A program made the translations under genes and the position numbers. This document shows, piece by piece, positions 1-12,669 of a DNA stretch of 64,000 nt. The stretch is from the NCBI GenBank assembly GCA_948474755.1, contig CAOLHI010001283.1, positions 488,663-552,662 on the forward strand. The letters run 5' to 3'. Below the pieces are notes generated by a model. It was not told the origin of the DNA and ran no database searches. It was given only the letters and a program-made list of their open reading frames with translations. Position 1 is the first letter of the stretch. Each line of letters starts with the position of its first letter. Origin of the DNA: Ctenosaura bakeri. Taxonomy: Eukaryota > Chordata > Lepidosauria > Squamata > Iguanidae.

Positions 1-2150
1 ACTTTCAGTATGTTGTCTAGGGCCATTGCGAGGCTGGCTGTTAGACAAAGAGGCACAACTGTCTCAGATGAAGGTACTGGGGCAGAGGGCAGTGGCTATC
101 CCACAAGTGTTCCTCCTGAGTCCCCTGGCTATTTATTTTTTATTGCAGAAGAGACCTGTTTGTATCACATAGTCTGTCCTGAACTCTCTAAACTAGCCTG
201 CTGCTCTAGGAGTGCTCAACAACATTGTCCCACTGCAAGTATTGACATAAGAGTCAATTGCTAGTCTTTTTCGCTTCTGTACATGGAATGGTGTGGAGGC
301 ACCATTTTGTCTCAAGCATCCAAATGTTGCCAAGCCCTCGGCTTATGAAAGTTGAGGCCCAATAATATCTGGAGGGCTATGCATTCTCCATTCCTGCCAC
401 AACCCTTCACATCAGGGATGACAGCAAGAGAGGGCAAAATCATTCTACTTCTCCTCCTAAGGCACCTCTTTAGCAGCAGAGATGTGGTGAATTGATGGGA
501 GTCAAAATTATGTACATATCTTTTAATATAATGCCAAAGGATGCATAATTCTGACTCTGTGTGCACTGCTCAGTCCTATCAGGTGAAATAATTGCATACA
601 CATCTTCCTTCACCTAATGAAATTGTGAGAAAGCATGAGCAGTATTATGCTGGAAAACACTTCTGAACATGTTGAGATGACCATTATGTGTTGTGTTTCT
701 AGGTGGGCTGTACAGCACAAAGTCTGGAGTGTGACATCAGGAACAAGGAGGTCTCAGGCATGCACTTTCACCTTCAATCTTCTCAACTTATGAGGCCCTG
801 AAGGCCCCCATCAACAGAAAATTTACTTGCTTGACCATGCATGTTGTGGAGGATTATCAATGTGCCATCAGAAATATGAGATCAGTGGAGGTCCAAAACT
901 GTGGCACTGACACCCTTCCCATTGGCTACCAGGTCCAATACTGCTGGACACCAGGTTGCACCCATTACGCTTTTGCATTGGTATCTGGTTGACCATCCAG
1001 GGCAGCCTCAAATTTTGTCTAAGCAACAGTCCGTCTATCTGCTTCCGAGCTTGTACCCTGCTTCTGAATTTTCCAGTTCATGTTGGTTTTTTTGCCAACC
1101 CGTAACTTCTTGTTTTCTCCTTTGAATAAACTCCTTTCTGGCTAGTGTTTCACTTGATTCTGGATTCAATTCTTCTCTAGGACCAGCTGCTATTGTTCAG
1201 TGGTCATCTCACTTCTGATCCTGGCTCTTGTCCAAAGCCCTAGAAAGTTATTTCTTGAACTACAGCTCCCAGAATCCTTCAGACAGAATGGGCATCTACT
1301 ATGGTGGATGGGGGAATTCTGGGACAGTATCCCCAGAATAATTTTTCCTGGCTTTGCATCTCATCTTAGCTTGCTTCCTGCCCCCTCTTGTTGCTTGCTG
1401 CAGCTCTCCTGCTGCCTCAGTCCACTTTGCAAAGATTTTTAAAGTATTTCATACCTGACACAAGGAAAATCTTGGAAAGGTGTATTTTTAAATCCCATAG
1501 ATACCTACATCTGATCACAAGAAGAGATAGATATATAGACTGTGCAGCCACAATGGTTCCAGAGTAACCCCATGGTTCCAGAGTAACCCCATTTTGGGTG
1601 GAATTGCTGCTGTTTGGATGCCCATTTGGAGCCAAAGCAGAGCAGTATCTTATAAAGTAAGGCGTTGCTTACACCGCATAGAAGTGCCATTGTGTGACTT
1701 GTAAAAATGATTCAATATTTTTTCTCATTTCACATTTTTCCTGTACCTTATTATTATTATTTTTGCATAATTTAGAAAACAAAGGCAAGGATCATTATTT
1801 ATTCCACAGTTTTATGCCTGATTGTCTACTCCATTTGACTTCTGAAGTCTCTTTTTTGTGTGTGTGCTCTCAAGTCATACTGCTACCCTAAGGAGACAGG
1901 TTTCTCTGGGTTTGTTATTGCCTTCTTCACTATCATCAAGAACAGAGCAGAAATATAGGATGAGTGACACTTGGCTTGAAAGCAGTCCATGTGAAGAGGA
2001 TCTATAGGTTTTAGTAGACCACAGACTAAACATGAGCCAATAATGTGATGAGGAGGCCAAAAAAGCCAATGCCAATGCAATTCTGGGTGCTCTGATCCAG
2101 CTGCTCACTATTAAGGTGGGATTGGAGGGTTCAGACAATGATGTTACTCA
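1..2150. other. No gene recognised
   Basis: No host exon is recognised. A 19-base tandem duplication (ATGGTTCCAGAGTAACCCC) sits at 1553-1590. An AATAAA at 1124-1129, followed by a CT-rich stretch, resembles the end of a transcript or LTR but has no other support. A CTCCCAGAATC unit lies at 1266-1276. Confidence 0.4.
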
Positions 2151-2373
2151 GGGACCTTCTGCACTACATAATTATTGCACTATAATTCCACTTTAACTAC
2201 CCTGGCTGCCTCCTATGGAATCCTGGGGGTTTTAGTCTTGGGAGGTACTGGAGCTCTCTGGCTGAGAATTCTAAATATCACTCCCTAAACTGCAAATCCC
2301 AGCATTCCATAGAACAGAACCATGGCAGTTAAAGTGGAATCATAGTGCAATAGTTACGTAATGTGGAAAGGCC
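2151..2373. mobile_element. Palindromic MITE of the GGCC-ended family, diverged
   Basis: It begins GGGACCTTCTGCACTACATA and ends TAATGTGGAAAGGCCC. The arms carry ATTCCACTTTAACTACC and the inverse GGCAGTTAAAGTGGAATCA, with TCCTATGGAATCCTGGGG facing CCCAGCATTCCATAG. No clear target duplication. Confidence 0.75.
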
Positions 2374-3459
2374 CATGGCCACCCATTTGTAATATATATA
2401 ATATATAAAAAAATATAAAATCATAACAGCAACAACAGCAACAACAACAACCATCATCTATATTTTTCATTGGCTACTTAGTTACCCATATGTAACTAAA
2501 CAGCCACTGAAGAATGTAGATAGCTATTGTTGTTGTTACTGTTATTATTATTAACTATGTGCTGCTGATTGGAAGTAATAATATCACTAGGTAGCTCCCA
2601 GGTTTTCTGAATGATTCCCAGCAGGCAGGCAGCCAGTCCAGTCTGCTCCCTGTCTCCATTTTCACTTCATTGCGTTATCTGTTTGGAAGTCAGGGAGTCC
2701 CAGCAGATTGAACAGGCCATCCATCATTTCCAGTTGCATAGTATGATTTTGATTATGATTATTTTTATCATCAACAGTCGAAGAGGGGAAGAGGGCAAGT
2801 CACATTAAAAGTTCATGGAGGCTTTCTTTTGGTTCAACTGACAGCCTTAAGGGGGAATTCACAGAAACAAAAAAGACAGGCAGCAGCTAAATGGTTTTTT
2901 AATATTATTTATACAGTCAAACTATCAATCAGGAAACATTCAGGGAAAAGATTATCTCTCCTTTTACTTGCTTGTACATTAAAAAAAGGGGGAAAAATGA
3001 GGCATGAAATCCTTAGAGCATTTATAATGTACAGCAGATGGGAATAATACATATTTATGGACACTGTTAACCACATCTCTCCCACATTATTCTGATGGAG
3101 TACATGCGTACACTTGGAGAGGAAAAAAAAACCTGAACAGCCCATTAGGACAATTTATGAACAACGCTGCCACTGAGGGAGCTGTAACAAGAGGTCTGTA
3201 GCCAGTATAGTGCAGCCCTTCTGATACCATCTGTTTGGTGTATTCATTGAAGAAGATTATATTACAATCCACAGTAATGCCACAAATGCTACACTGAAAC
3301 TAGATGAGCCTTCAGTTTCATTCTGCTTGAGCAATACAGGTTTATTGTGAGTGCTTTTCCACAGTCAGAAGTAGACACTTGCCTTCACAAAGCCATTTAG
3401 GATAAATAAAAGAAAATGTCTGTCCGTCTGTCTCTCTAGAATAGCAGCCATAACCCATT

Positions 3460-4260
3460 GGCATAGCATATTAGACCACCTCAAAATTGGACAGAGTATT
3501 TTTGGTCATTTTCCATGCAGCCGTGACAAGTTTCAGGTCAAAATCCTAAACAGGGGAGTTGCTAGAAGCAAAAAGTGGGGTGCTATTACTCATTGGGACA
3601 TCTTGGTAGGCACTCTCAAGTTTGAAAGTGGTTTTTTGTTGTTTTATTTTTTATTTTCGTTTTGTTCTGCTACTGCCCAAATTGCAGTAACCAGTTTCCA
3701 ATTAAAATTCTGAATAGGGGAAGTTGTAGAAACAAAAGGGGGAGCTGCCATAGCTCACTGGGAAATTATTTTGAAATGGGTTGGAAAATTGCTGAGATTC
3801 CCGAAGCAGGAAAAAAAGATGGGGAAACAGGAGAGGGCTAAGGCACTGTTTAAGGTGGGTAAGAAAATAGGAGAGCATTGTCTGGGGTAGTGTTGGTAAG
3901 ATTCCTGCAAGTGAGAAATGGTGAGGGGAATAGCAGGTTGCATGGACTGAGGAGAGTATATTAGGTATTTGACCTGAACAGTATCAACAGAATTCAGCTA
4001 GAAAACAGAAGAGGGCTATCTGAATCACTGCTGCTCAGATTTCTGAAGCAGAGAGAAAAATTCAGAAAAACAGGAGATGGTTGTGACTGCTAAATTTCCA
4101 GAGGTTAAAAAGGGAGGGAGGCAGGGAAATGGGAGAGGGCTCTTGGAGGGACTGTAGATAAAATTCCCAAGGTTAAGCACTTTGATTCTTATAGGAAGGG
4201 GGTGAGGAATGGACTTGGGCAGTTCCAGATATACTTCAGCTAGTGAGAAATAGAATGAAT
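3460..4260. repeat. Possible degenerate tandem array
   Basis: The phrases AACAGGGGAGTTGCTAGAAGC and AATAGGGGAAGTTGTAGAAAC (about 175 bases apart) recur with their surroundings. GAAGCAGG...GGAAACAGGAGAGGGC, GAAGCAGAG...AAACAGGAGATGG and GGCAGGGAAATGGGAGAGGGC recur further on. Units are strongly diverged and their exact length could not be fixed. Confidence 0.4.
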
Positions 4261-4365
4261 CTTGGAACGTCAACCTAGGAGGTGATATATGCATTGGGAA
4301 TCTAACTCATCTGCCTTAAATCTCTTCTGAGTGCCCTGTTTGCCCAAGCACTCTGGATTACTTTG

Positions 4366-4545
4366 GAACTAGCGCAATGTAGCGGTTAGAGACTACTGGA
4401 CTGAGACTTGAGGGAGTTCTTGTTCCCACTGAGCCATGAAATATACTGAAAGATCATGGGCCAGTTGCTTTCTCCCAGCCTGATGTACCCCATTGGACTG
4501 TTGCAAAGATCAAGTAGGGAAGAGGAGAGCCATGTGCAGCAAAAA
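4366..4545 (+). mobile_element. tRNA-derived SINE
   Basis: AATGTAGCGGTTAGAGACTACTGGACTGAGAC is the tRNA-like head. The body has GCCAGTTGCTTTCTCCCAGCCTGATGTACC and GGGAAGAGGAGAGCCATGT. A weaker relative lies at about 49500-49650. Confidence 0.65.
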
Positions 4546-6307
4546 TAAAGGTATCACTGTCACTCATAAAATTAATCACTAAAGTTGATGCTAATGGATT
4601 GGTTGGGGCATTTTGGAAGCTGTATTCAAAAAAGCAGCATTTATATACTCTGAGCTAGAAATTCAGTTCAATTCATTAGAAATTGTGAGTGAACATACAT
4701 TTGCAGAGTCATGTTTCTTGGTAATTGTATACCATTTTTTCTGGTTGGAACTTCAGCCTACGTTCCATCTTCATGAAAACACTAGAGCAGGAACAAAAAT
4801 TTCCTGCAGAACTTTGACATGAGATGATGTCCTTTTGTTTTTTCTTATTTGCTAGAGGTAGTTCCAAGGGTGGTAGGTGGCTTCCATGTCATTGGGGAAG
4901 TGAATCCACTCCAGGTTTTAGTTTGAACTTCACCAGAGCTTTCCAAGGTGTCCAAAACAGGAACAGTGCCTTAACCAACTCTTTCAAAATTCAAATAAAA
5001 CTCACAGCAGACTCACCCTCCCATTCCTATGGGAGATATCAGCTGTCACTGATAGGACAGTTAAGCTTCTGAGAAAAGACTAAAGGATCTCAACAGCACC
5101 AAGGAGTAATGCTCAGGCCTGACCATAATATAAGTATAACCACTCCTTCTCAGTGATTGCACTGGGTTGGTGCTTAGAGAGAAAAGATTTGGGTTAAATA
5201 GGAGGATTTTTGTGATGCTAAGACTAGTCTGGCAGCAAAAGGATAAACAGCCATCTGTGACACCATTTTGTTATTTTTTTTTTTTTAAAGTAGAGCTGTG
5301 ATTCTTGAAATGAAGAGGCACAAGTAGATTTCTCTATGCCTATCAGAATTTGGAGGCTCCATGCATTTTATTTATTTAATTATTTAATTTATTAAATACC
5401 CTCTTATTTGGGCACGCATTGAGCAGTTAACAGCTGAATCATTCAGTTTTGTTCCGCATCTTTACTATATTTTGTATACCTTACTAGCATATATACTGGG
5501 CATTGCCTGGGATTTTATTTTCTCTTAGGTAACACTTGTTAGAAATATCTTAGGAATTACCTTACCTTACCTTAGGAATTAGATGCAGTTGAAATACACA
5601 GATTTGAGATCATGTGTCTCCAATTTCCCAATCTGTCCTGTCCGATATGTGTAACTTTTCCCCATATTCCCCAATCCAATCTGTATTCAGAGTTATTAAC
5701 ATACACAAGTTGGGTTCCTGAGGGAATACACTGCCTTCCTCCTCCTTGTTTCTGGGCCTCATCTCCATAGCAACCAGCCTTGAAAATTTTGGTTGCCCAT
5801 TGGTTCATTGGTTGCCTTTGGCTTTTTTTTTTTTGGTAGTTCTACAACATCTATACTGTACCACATGTGTGGTTGTACCAGAGATTTTTATAAAGGCAAT
5901 GTTACAGTGGAAACTTTATTTTCAGTCCCTATTGCTCCCCAATATGGATTTTGACTTGGTTCACAGCAGCTGCACACTGGGTTGATGCTTTTATTGAGCT
6001 ATTGAGCATAAACCTGAGATCCTTTTCATGCTGAGTTACTATTAGTTCAATTTTATCAGCATGTACGAAATATTAGGCTGTTTTTGACCTAATGTACCTC
6101 ACTTTTCACTGCTTTATACAGAAGCACACCTGACATTTTGGATATATCTCCCTGAAGGGCTTTGCAATCCTGTTTTTATCACTTAAAACAATTTGGTGTC
6201 ATCAATAAGCATGGCCATGTCACCGCTCAGTCAGAACTCCTTATAATTTATGAATGACTTCAATAACTCTGTTCCCAGTTATGATTCTTGGAGGATTCTA
6301 CTTCTTA

Positions 6308-6462
6308 GGCCTTTCCACACTAGGCTGTTATAGTGCTATTATTCCACTTTCAACATGCTATGGAATCCTGCAGTTTGCATTTTAAGGAGGGACATTTAGA
6401 GGGCCAGAATTTTACAGGATAGTGGAATAATAGCACTATAACACTGTAGTGCAGAAATGGCC
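6308..6462. mobile_element. Palindromic MITE, PIF/Harbinger-like, TTA duplication
   Basis: The ends are GGCCTTTCCACACTAGGCTG and the complement of CACTGTAGTGCAGAAATGGCC. TTA occurs at 6305-6307 and 6463-6465. The inner arms carry GCTATTATTCCACTTTC and its inverse. Confidence 0.85.
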
Positions 6463-6984
6463 TTACATCCCTCTATTCAAGAACTATTCCTTTAACTCAA
6501 GAGCAGGAATCATGTAGCCTGTGGGCTTCTTGCAGCCCTTGGAAGTCCAGTTCGGCTCCTAAAAGCCTGGCAACCATCCAATTATTTTTATCCAAAAAAG
6601 TTGTTTTTCAGCTGAAAACACACCTCTGAAGAATTAGCAAAAAACTTTTGGGCCAATACATGGTGTTTTGGGGGGCTTCACACCACAAAACAACCACTCC
6701 CTCAAATAACCTGAGAGGTAACCAAAGGTGGTGTGCCATTTCTTCCAACCATCCAGACTGGTGGCCACAATAATGCCTTGTGGCCCACTTGAACTCTGTG
6801 CTAAAAATTAGATGATGTGGCCCTCCAGATTCTAGCCATGCTCACCCCAATTTTACTCTAGTTTTTATTTTTGATTCTTTAACAAGTTACAAGTTCATAA
6901 GAGTACCTCTCCTCTTATCCACACCTACCAGCTTTTCCACAACTCTTTGGAAAAATATGATCATGCCCAGTAAATTGGAAGGCA

Positions 6985-7142
6985 GTAGGAAATGAGGAAG
7001 AGACCACGTTACACATGGGTTGACCTACTCAAGGATGCCACAGCCCTGAGCTTGCAAGACCTGAGCAGAATGCTGACTGGAGCTCTCAGACGTCTCTCAT
7101 TCATAGGGTCACGCTAAGCTGAAGCCAACCTGGTGGCAAATA
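6985..7142 (+). mobile_element. SINE or BovB-tail fragment, target of the LINE insertion
   Basis: CAAGGATGCCACAGCCCTGAG and TCATTCATAGGGTCACGCTAAG resemble the 3' part of reptile SINEs with BovB-like tails. The LINE at 7158-8321 inserted immediately downstream. Confidence 0.45.
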
Positions 7143-7157
7143 ATCACAAAATAACCA

Positions 7158-8276
7158 CTGCCCTTAGGGTATTTAAGGCCAAAGTACTATCCCTATTGTT
7201 ATTCAGCATCTCTATCTGGATTTTAGGCTTTTCCAAGGCTATCAAATAAATACTTTCAGCGTTTTTGCAGTGATTGTTTGGTGTACCTACCTGTGTGCCA
7301 TCAGCAGCACTTCTGCTTGAAGCAGGTATTTCATCTGTGGAATGCACAGCTTGGCTATGGGCATTAAGATACTGGCTTAAATTTTTTTATTCAAAACTTG
7401 AATTTGGCTACATACACCTTTTGCCAACAGATAATTATCAAAGTCAGTGGTCCAAAGCCATCAATGATAAAGTATAAAGATTAGGCTTTTCCAATGCCTT
7501 TCTTTCTACCCAAGATTTGGTCAAGGTTAAATTGATCCTCGATCACTGTATTAAATATTTGGATATACAATACCGGGTATATGTTGCTTGTATTTCCTGT
7601 TCTCCAGTCCATCTGGGACTGTCATTTAATAGTGAGAGGGGTGCAAATTATTTGGATAACTTGACTATCATCAAATATCATAGGGTTTTTGCCAAAGCCT
7701 GTTTTAACATTATACCATCAACCCTTCTAAAAGGTCGTTTTCAGGGAATTCCTTATAAAGAGCGGTTTTGTCCCTGGGTGATGGCTCAGTAGAGTCCTTA
7801 TCTCATGCAATTCTTTTTTGTAACTTTTACCGAGACGATAGACTCAGATTAATTTCATCTCTTTTAAATAAATTACCTGGCAGTTCCCCTGAATGGCATC
7901 TGGCCTATCTGCCAGGAGACATAAAGAAATCTATAACAGAAACTGTTGCAAAGTTTCTTCTTGCTGCTGGTAATACTCCTAAAAATATGATTAAGATATT
8001 TGTAATACGTTGAGTCTGTGATTATAAGCTTCCTTTTGGTTTGTCTGTTCTCTGCTCTGTTTTAAACACTTTTTTCACAATGGATCTCCCATGTTTTTAA
8101 TGGTCCATGATTCCCTAATTAAGAATGCTTGAATGACTTTCTTAATCATAATACGTACCCCATGCTTTATGTTTTTTTTAAGATCCATGTTTAAATCCTT
8201 TTTGTTTTAACAATCACGCTTTTAACTTTTGTACCAACTACGTTGTGATTGTTTTATTGGGTCTGTGACTGTATAA

Positions 8277-8321
<45 letters not shown>
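7158..8321 (+). mobile_element. 5'-truncated non-LTR retrotransposon with (TATC) tail and 15-bp target-site duplication
   Basis: The 15-base sequence ATCACAAAATAACCA occurs exactly at 7143-7157 and 8322-8336 and brackets this segment. Inside, two plus-strand frames (7517-7792 and 7768-8013) overlap with one frameshift. They read as the C-terminal end of a LINE ORF2: GIPYKERFCP, then VESLSHAILFCNFYRDDR, then LLNKLPG. This is the H-x-L-x-x-C pattern found after the reverse transcriptase in several clades. A 3' UTR follows and ends in about 11-12 TATC units. The clade is not assigned. Confidence 0.85.
7517..8013 (+). pseudogene. LINE ORF2 C-terminal remnant, frameshifted
   Basis: The frame 7517-7792 ends in ERFCPWVMAQ and a stop. 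The overlapping frame continues as SVESLSHAILFCNFYRDD through to the stop at 8011-8013. Reading across one frameshift near 7768-7790 restores the usual order C-P, E-S-x-x-H, F-C-x-x-Y-R-D-x-R. No reverse transcriptase catalytic box is present because the copy is 5'-truncated. It is not a host gene. Confidence 0.7.

Positions 8322-8324
<3 letters not shown>
8277..8324 (+). repeat. (TATC)12 microsatellite, the LINE 3' tail
   Basis: Twelve uninterrupted TATC units. The last unit overlaps the first bases of the downstream target-site duplication. The tract is therefore probably the tail of the LINE rather than an independent microsatellite. Confidence 0.95.
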
Positions 8325-8336
8325 ACAAAATAACCA

Positions 8337-8490
8337 AGTTTCTTCTGCCACTTCACTCCATGCATCTGATGAAGAAGACTTAAGTCTGTGAAAGCTTATG
8401 CTGCCAACTTCTTTCTCTCAGTTAGTGTCAAAGATGCTACAGGATCCCTGAATAGTAATCCAGACTAACATGGCTGTGTCTTTGAAGCTT
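8337..8490 (+). repeat. Unassigned interspersed repeat (GAAAGCTTATGC / GATGCTACAGGAT type)
   Basis: CACTCCATGCATCTGATGAAGAAG, GTGAAAGCTTATGC and AAAGATGCTACAGGATCC...AGACTAACATGGC are blocks of a repeat I recognise as common in reptiles but cannot name. It continues the sequence split by the LINE at 7158-8321. An inverted copy is at 20695-20800. Confidence 0.55.
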
Positions 8491-11400
8491 CTTCTTGTTA
8501 AGGGATATTGGGTGTCTTCAACTGAGGGCTCCTAACACTACCAACCAAAAGACTTTGTGCAGTTATTGCCTCTTTATCTCCTTAAAAAATATTTGTTTCT
8601 TGGAAAAAGAGATAATGAAAAAAGTAGTTGGTGACAGAATGGTTAATGAGTTCAAGATGCTGATGTCTGGCTCCCTCATAAAATCCCATCAATGAGTGAT
8701 TCTGTAACAAAAGCCTTGTTTAGAGGCTACCTTTTCCAAACAGTCCAAATCAACTGGATCATTCATAGCCACATGCCTGTTGGCCCTCTCAAAGTATCCT
8801 AAAAAGGGTAATGAGGCAGGACTTACCTCTGTAGATGTCATACAACTAGATTGGCTTGATATGCTTGGTATTTTAAAATCTTTAACAACAATTTCCATCC
8901 TTTAGTTAGTGTAAACATTAGGCTAAATGCCCCATGATTTCAGGGATACTCTTAAACTGGTTCCCTTAAATTGGCATTATGTTGGCCACTTTCCTCTCTG
9001 GTTCTGAGGATGATCAGAGGGACACGTTACACCTTCTTGTTACAAGACCAGCAAATTCACTTTTGCATTTTTTAAGAACTATTCAATGGATATCGTCTGG
9101 GTCTGATGATTTGAATTGATCTATGAGTGATATAAAACACCTGTCACCTGTTATTTTAAGGAAACTATTATCAGTATTTGCAGAGTGCCTACTACAGTCT
9201 AGTTATGCTGCATTCCTCCATTATCATTGTATGTTGTTTCATTACGGTTGCCAAGATAACATTCTTTGTCTATTTTTCAATATTTGCACACAGAGCAACC
9301 TTTTCTTTGATGCTTAGAGTTTTGCATATACTTGTAGGGCTTTTCCTCTTAGATTACAAAGTGATATTTGTAATAAACAGAACACCAAGAACATACAAAT
9401 TGCCAAGCATTTATTAGGAAAAAAATATGCATTTTTTAAAAAAAAATCTCAACATGAAGCAAGTAGCCATTTACATTAAAAAAAACAAACCACCACACAG
9501 GTACATTAAATGTAAGTACAGAGGATTCTGGTTTATTTTTTTTCTTTTGTTAAGTGCAATACTTCAAAAGACCACAGTTTTAAGAAAGAATTATGCTGGT
9601 CCACATTTCTTTCTATCAAGCCAGAAAGGTAAAGGAAAGGTCTGCTATACCAAATCTGTCTAGGAGCAGATCTAAACTGTGATAGCTCACACATGTACAG
9701 AGAGACAGTTCTTTGGCTACAGTACTGTTTAGCTTAAATGAGCCTAATTTACTGCAACTGCATTTCCAAAATTACATGCCATATGACAAAGAAAAGGAAG
9801 TGGTCCCTACAGTATGAGTGTTTGTCCATAGGTACATAGAAGGCTAAAATATGAAGGGGGTTGGCTGGGTGTTTGTTCCGGTAGCCCATGGTTACAGAGG
9901 CCAAGATTGCTAAAGGAAAGTGAAAGAATATGCACACTTGCTTTAGCCATCTGGATTGTTTTACTAAGCTGTTCCTTGAACCACGCAAGTCCCTCTAAGC
10001 ACCAACAGCTTGTTTTCTCCAGCTGTCTGCTTGCATTGTGCAACACAGTTTGTCTATACTGCAGAACGAAACCAGATCGAAAAGTAAGTTTAACAAACGG
10101 GGTTTGCAACATCTGAGGAATCTTCAGAACTGTTATTCCATGAGAAGGAACTTATAGAGTCCCTATGGGCAGAGTTTGCAGCACTCTTTTTGAGAGAGCC
10201 ATATAAGACACCTGACTGTTTGAGGAAAGCTGAGACAGTTAAAGCAGTTTCACAGTGGCTTATGTTGATAATATAGATTTATGTGCCCTCTAATGTGAGA
10301 TGATGTAAAATTATAGACGAACTTGGAAAGAAGGGCTGTAGCTCTTGATTGTGTACGTAATGTCCCTGGTCCAGTCTACAGCATCTCCAGTTAAAGATCT
10401 TGAGCATCAGATTGAAAAGGACATCCAACCAAGATTCTGGAGATAATTCCTAGGCTAGATAAGACATTTGGCAGACCTTATCTCTTATGGGAGTTGCCAG
10501 ATAGGACATGTGATTTCATCTATGGATGATACATAAAAAGCAGTTTTAGTGCAAGTCAGACTGTTGGTCCATCTAGCTCAGTATTGCCCAGGCCAGTGCT
10601 AGGAACCTGTGGGTCTCCAGATCTTGTTGGATTCCATTTCCCATTTGTCCCAGGCAGAGTGCTCTGTGGTGAGGAATAATGGCTGCAGTGATTCATCAGC
10701 ATCAGTCATAAGTTCCACCCTAATCTATGTTGACTAGCAGCTGCTCTCCAGGATTTCAGACCTTCCCATTTCCCCCTCATCACCACCTCCCATCCCCATC
10801 ATCAAGGATTGAATCTGTGATCTTCTGCATATGAAAAAAGTGCTCTGTCACTAAGCTAAGCCTCAGACTGGTCAGCCATCTAACTTGCTCCATTTCTCTA
10901 AAATGACAGACACTTGTTAGAATATACAGAACAATTAGCACACTCAAATGGCTTGCAGTTGAGATGAAATAAAGGACATATTATTTCTTGTCTGCTTGCA
11001 AGAAATCCAGTTCTGAGAGTGGCTTTAGGTTGTAGCAGAACCACTGCCTTCCTCCACTGCAGCTTAAAGCACCATCAAGTTCCTCCGGAAGGGCCTGTGC
11101 TCATACCCAAAAATACTGTATTTTCTACGGAGCTTATCACAGGAACATTGCTTTACAAAACCACAGAAGACGTGGCTTTGACAGTTTGTTGGATTCATAC
11201 CATACTGTACATTATGAATTTCCAGCATTTTGTAACCACAATCCAGTTCTCAAGAGAGATTTGTGCAGTTTTTACGTTTCAGCAATTGAAGGTACCTGCA
11301 TTTTTCTCATGCACCAAAACAACAGACAATGCTTTTTCATGAGTGGCTTTTAGTACTATTGTTGCTATTTTGTATCTCCTTTTTAAAATTTTTTAATGCT

Positions 11401-12510
11401 GTGAAAAGAGACCACAAAAATGATAGGAAAACAAAGGAGGATTACTAATAGAAGACAATGCTATAAAATTATAGATCTGAAGCAAGGTGCCCCAGAAGTC
11501 TCTCCATCCATTAAAAGACAGTCAAATAAATTTGTGGAATGAACTTTCATGGCCAAAAGCCAATTCTGTCAGCCAAAAGAAGCTCAGAATACAATTTACT
11601 TGCCTGTCTTTAAGACATCATAAGATTCTAGCCTTTTTAAGCTTTGCAGTGACCATCACTGTTCATGCTGTTATTTGCATGAAGGATCAAGGCGAACACA
11701 AAGAAACAAATAAATATACTGGATAGATGAAAGGTGTTTGGATTCTGAAATATTTTAGTTAGAGAGATTCTAGGCTTCAAAAAGCATGATCATAACCATG
11801 GGATGGACCTGGAATCCTTGAGTTACATTTGAATCTGCTACACTTTCTTCTTAATTTAACAGGGGGAAAAAGGAGTAGGAATCATTTCTAATTAATCTAC
11901 AATAGGCATCCATGTTGTGTAGATGTCTTCTAGGCCTATATAGGGTGGAGGGCAGAGCAGGATCAGAAAGGCCACGCTGCATCTTCAGAGCATGTGAAAA
12001 ATTAATACAGGTCATGCTGGACATGGTATTTGGGGAGCTGCTGTCCAAATAAGTAACTTTGGTCCAAATAAGACTCTGGTAGGTGGGTACAAGTGGGGGA
12101 ACTCCAGTTGGCTGTGAGATAGAGGCCAAAGGTTTGGCTCTGGTACAAATCATAGGCTGCATTTTAGGAAAGAAAAAAAAATATGGGCACTTTTAACCAC
12201 AGGAAATAAAAAGATAGTCTGGTACTAGAAAGTAAAGGCTTGAATCTTGGTAGACCAGACCCATTCAAACAATTGAATGTAGTCAATATGTAATTTTCAA
12301 TAGCTCTGCTGTAGTTGAAACTAACAATAGGATTAAGGTTTCAGTTACTATATTGTTTTAAAAAAATTTAAAAACTGTTTGACTGGAAGCAACCATAGGC
12401 AAAAGGGTATCACAGTAAAGCACTACTCAGGGTATCACAGTAAAGCACTACTTTGTTTCAAATCCCTTTAAAGCTATCTGATTCCAGTCTTCAAAGTGGC
12501 TTTTCCTCAG
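8490..12510. other. Mostly unassigned sequence; one SINE
   Basis: Apart from the SINE at 10553-10866, no transposon was recognised with confidence. Open frames of up to 107 codons (11019-11342 plus; 9807-10112 minus) have no domain or splice support and are treated as chance. A 23-base direct duplication with a 25-base period lies at 12405-12452. Confidence 0.4.
10553..10866 (-). mobile_element. tRNA-derived SINE, interrupted
   Basis: The plus strand reads GACTGTTGGTCCATCTAGCTCAGTATTG and, after inserted sequence, TTGAATCTGTGATCTTCTGCATATG...TGCTCTGTCACTAAGCTAAGCC. The latter is the reverse of a tRNA-like promoter. A related copy is at 46278-46457 and a fragment at 35505-35565. Confidence 0.6.
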
Positions 12511-12517
12511 AATTTGG

Positions 12518-12603
12518 GAAAATTACTTTTTGGACAACAACTCCCAGAATGCCATAGTCATGCTTGCTGGAGAATTCTGGGGGTCCACATAGTAACTTTC
12601 CCA
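12518..12603. mobile_element. Short palindromic MITE (CTCCCAGAATCC type)
   Basis: GGGAAAATTACTTTTTGGAC on the left faces GTCCACATAGTAACTTTCCC on the right, with CAACTCCCAGAATGCC facing GGAGAATTCTGGGGG. Similar CTCCCAGAATC units, mostly half-palindromes, recur near 1261-1290, 16042-16075, 35409-35470, 51648-51770 and 60580-60655. Confidence 0.65.
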
Positions 12604-12669
12604 AGCTTTAGCATTCTTGGCATTTTGATTTCCTTTTGTCATCTCCCTTTCTCCTCCCATGAACATTTT

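Noticed and set aside
901..1200. Possible solo LTR or transcript end (AATAAA followed by a CT-rich stretch)
   Set aside because: No paired LTR, no TG...CA ends with a target duplication and no similarity I can name.
8277..8324. CRISPR-like or regulatory tandem array
   Set aside because: It is a simple tetranucleotide tract at the end of a LINE.
9807..10112. Terminal exon of a neighbouring gene on the minus strand
   Set aside because: AATAAA-like hexamers occur nearby (about 9409 and 9530) but the 101-codon frame has no recognisable protein and no upstream exon was found.
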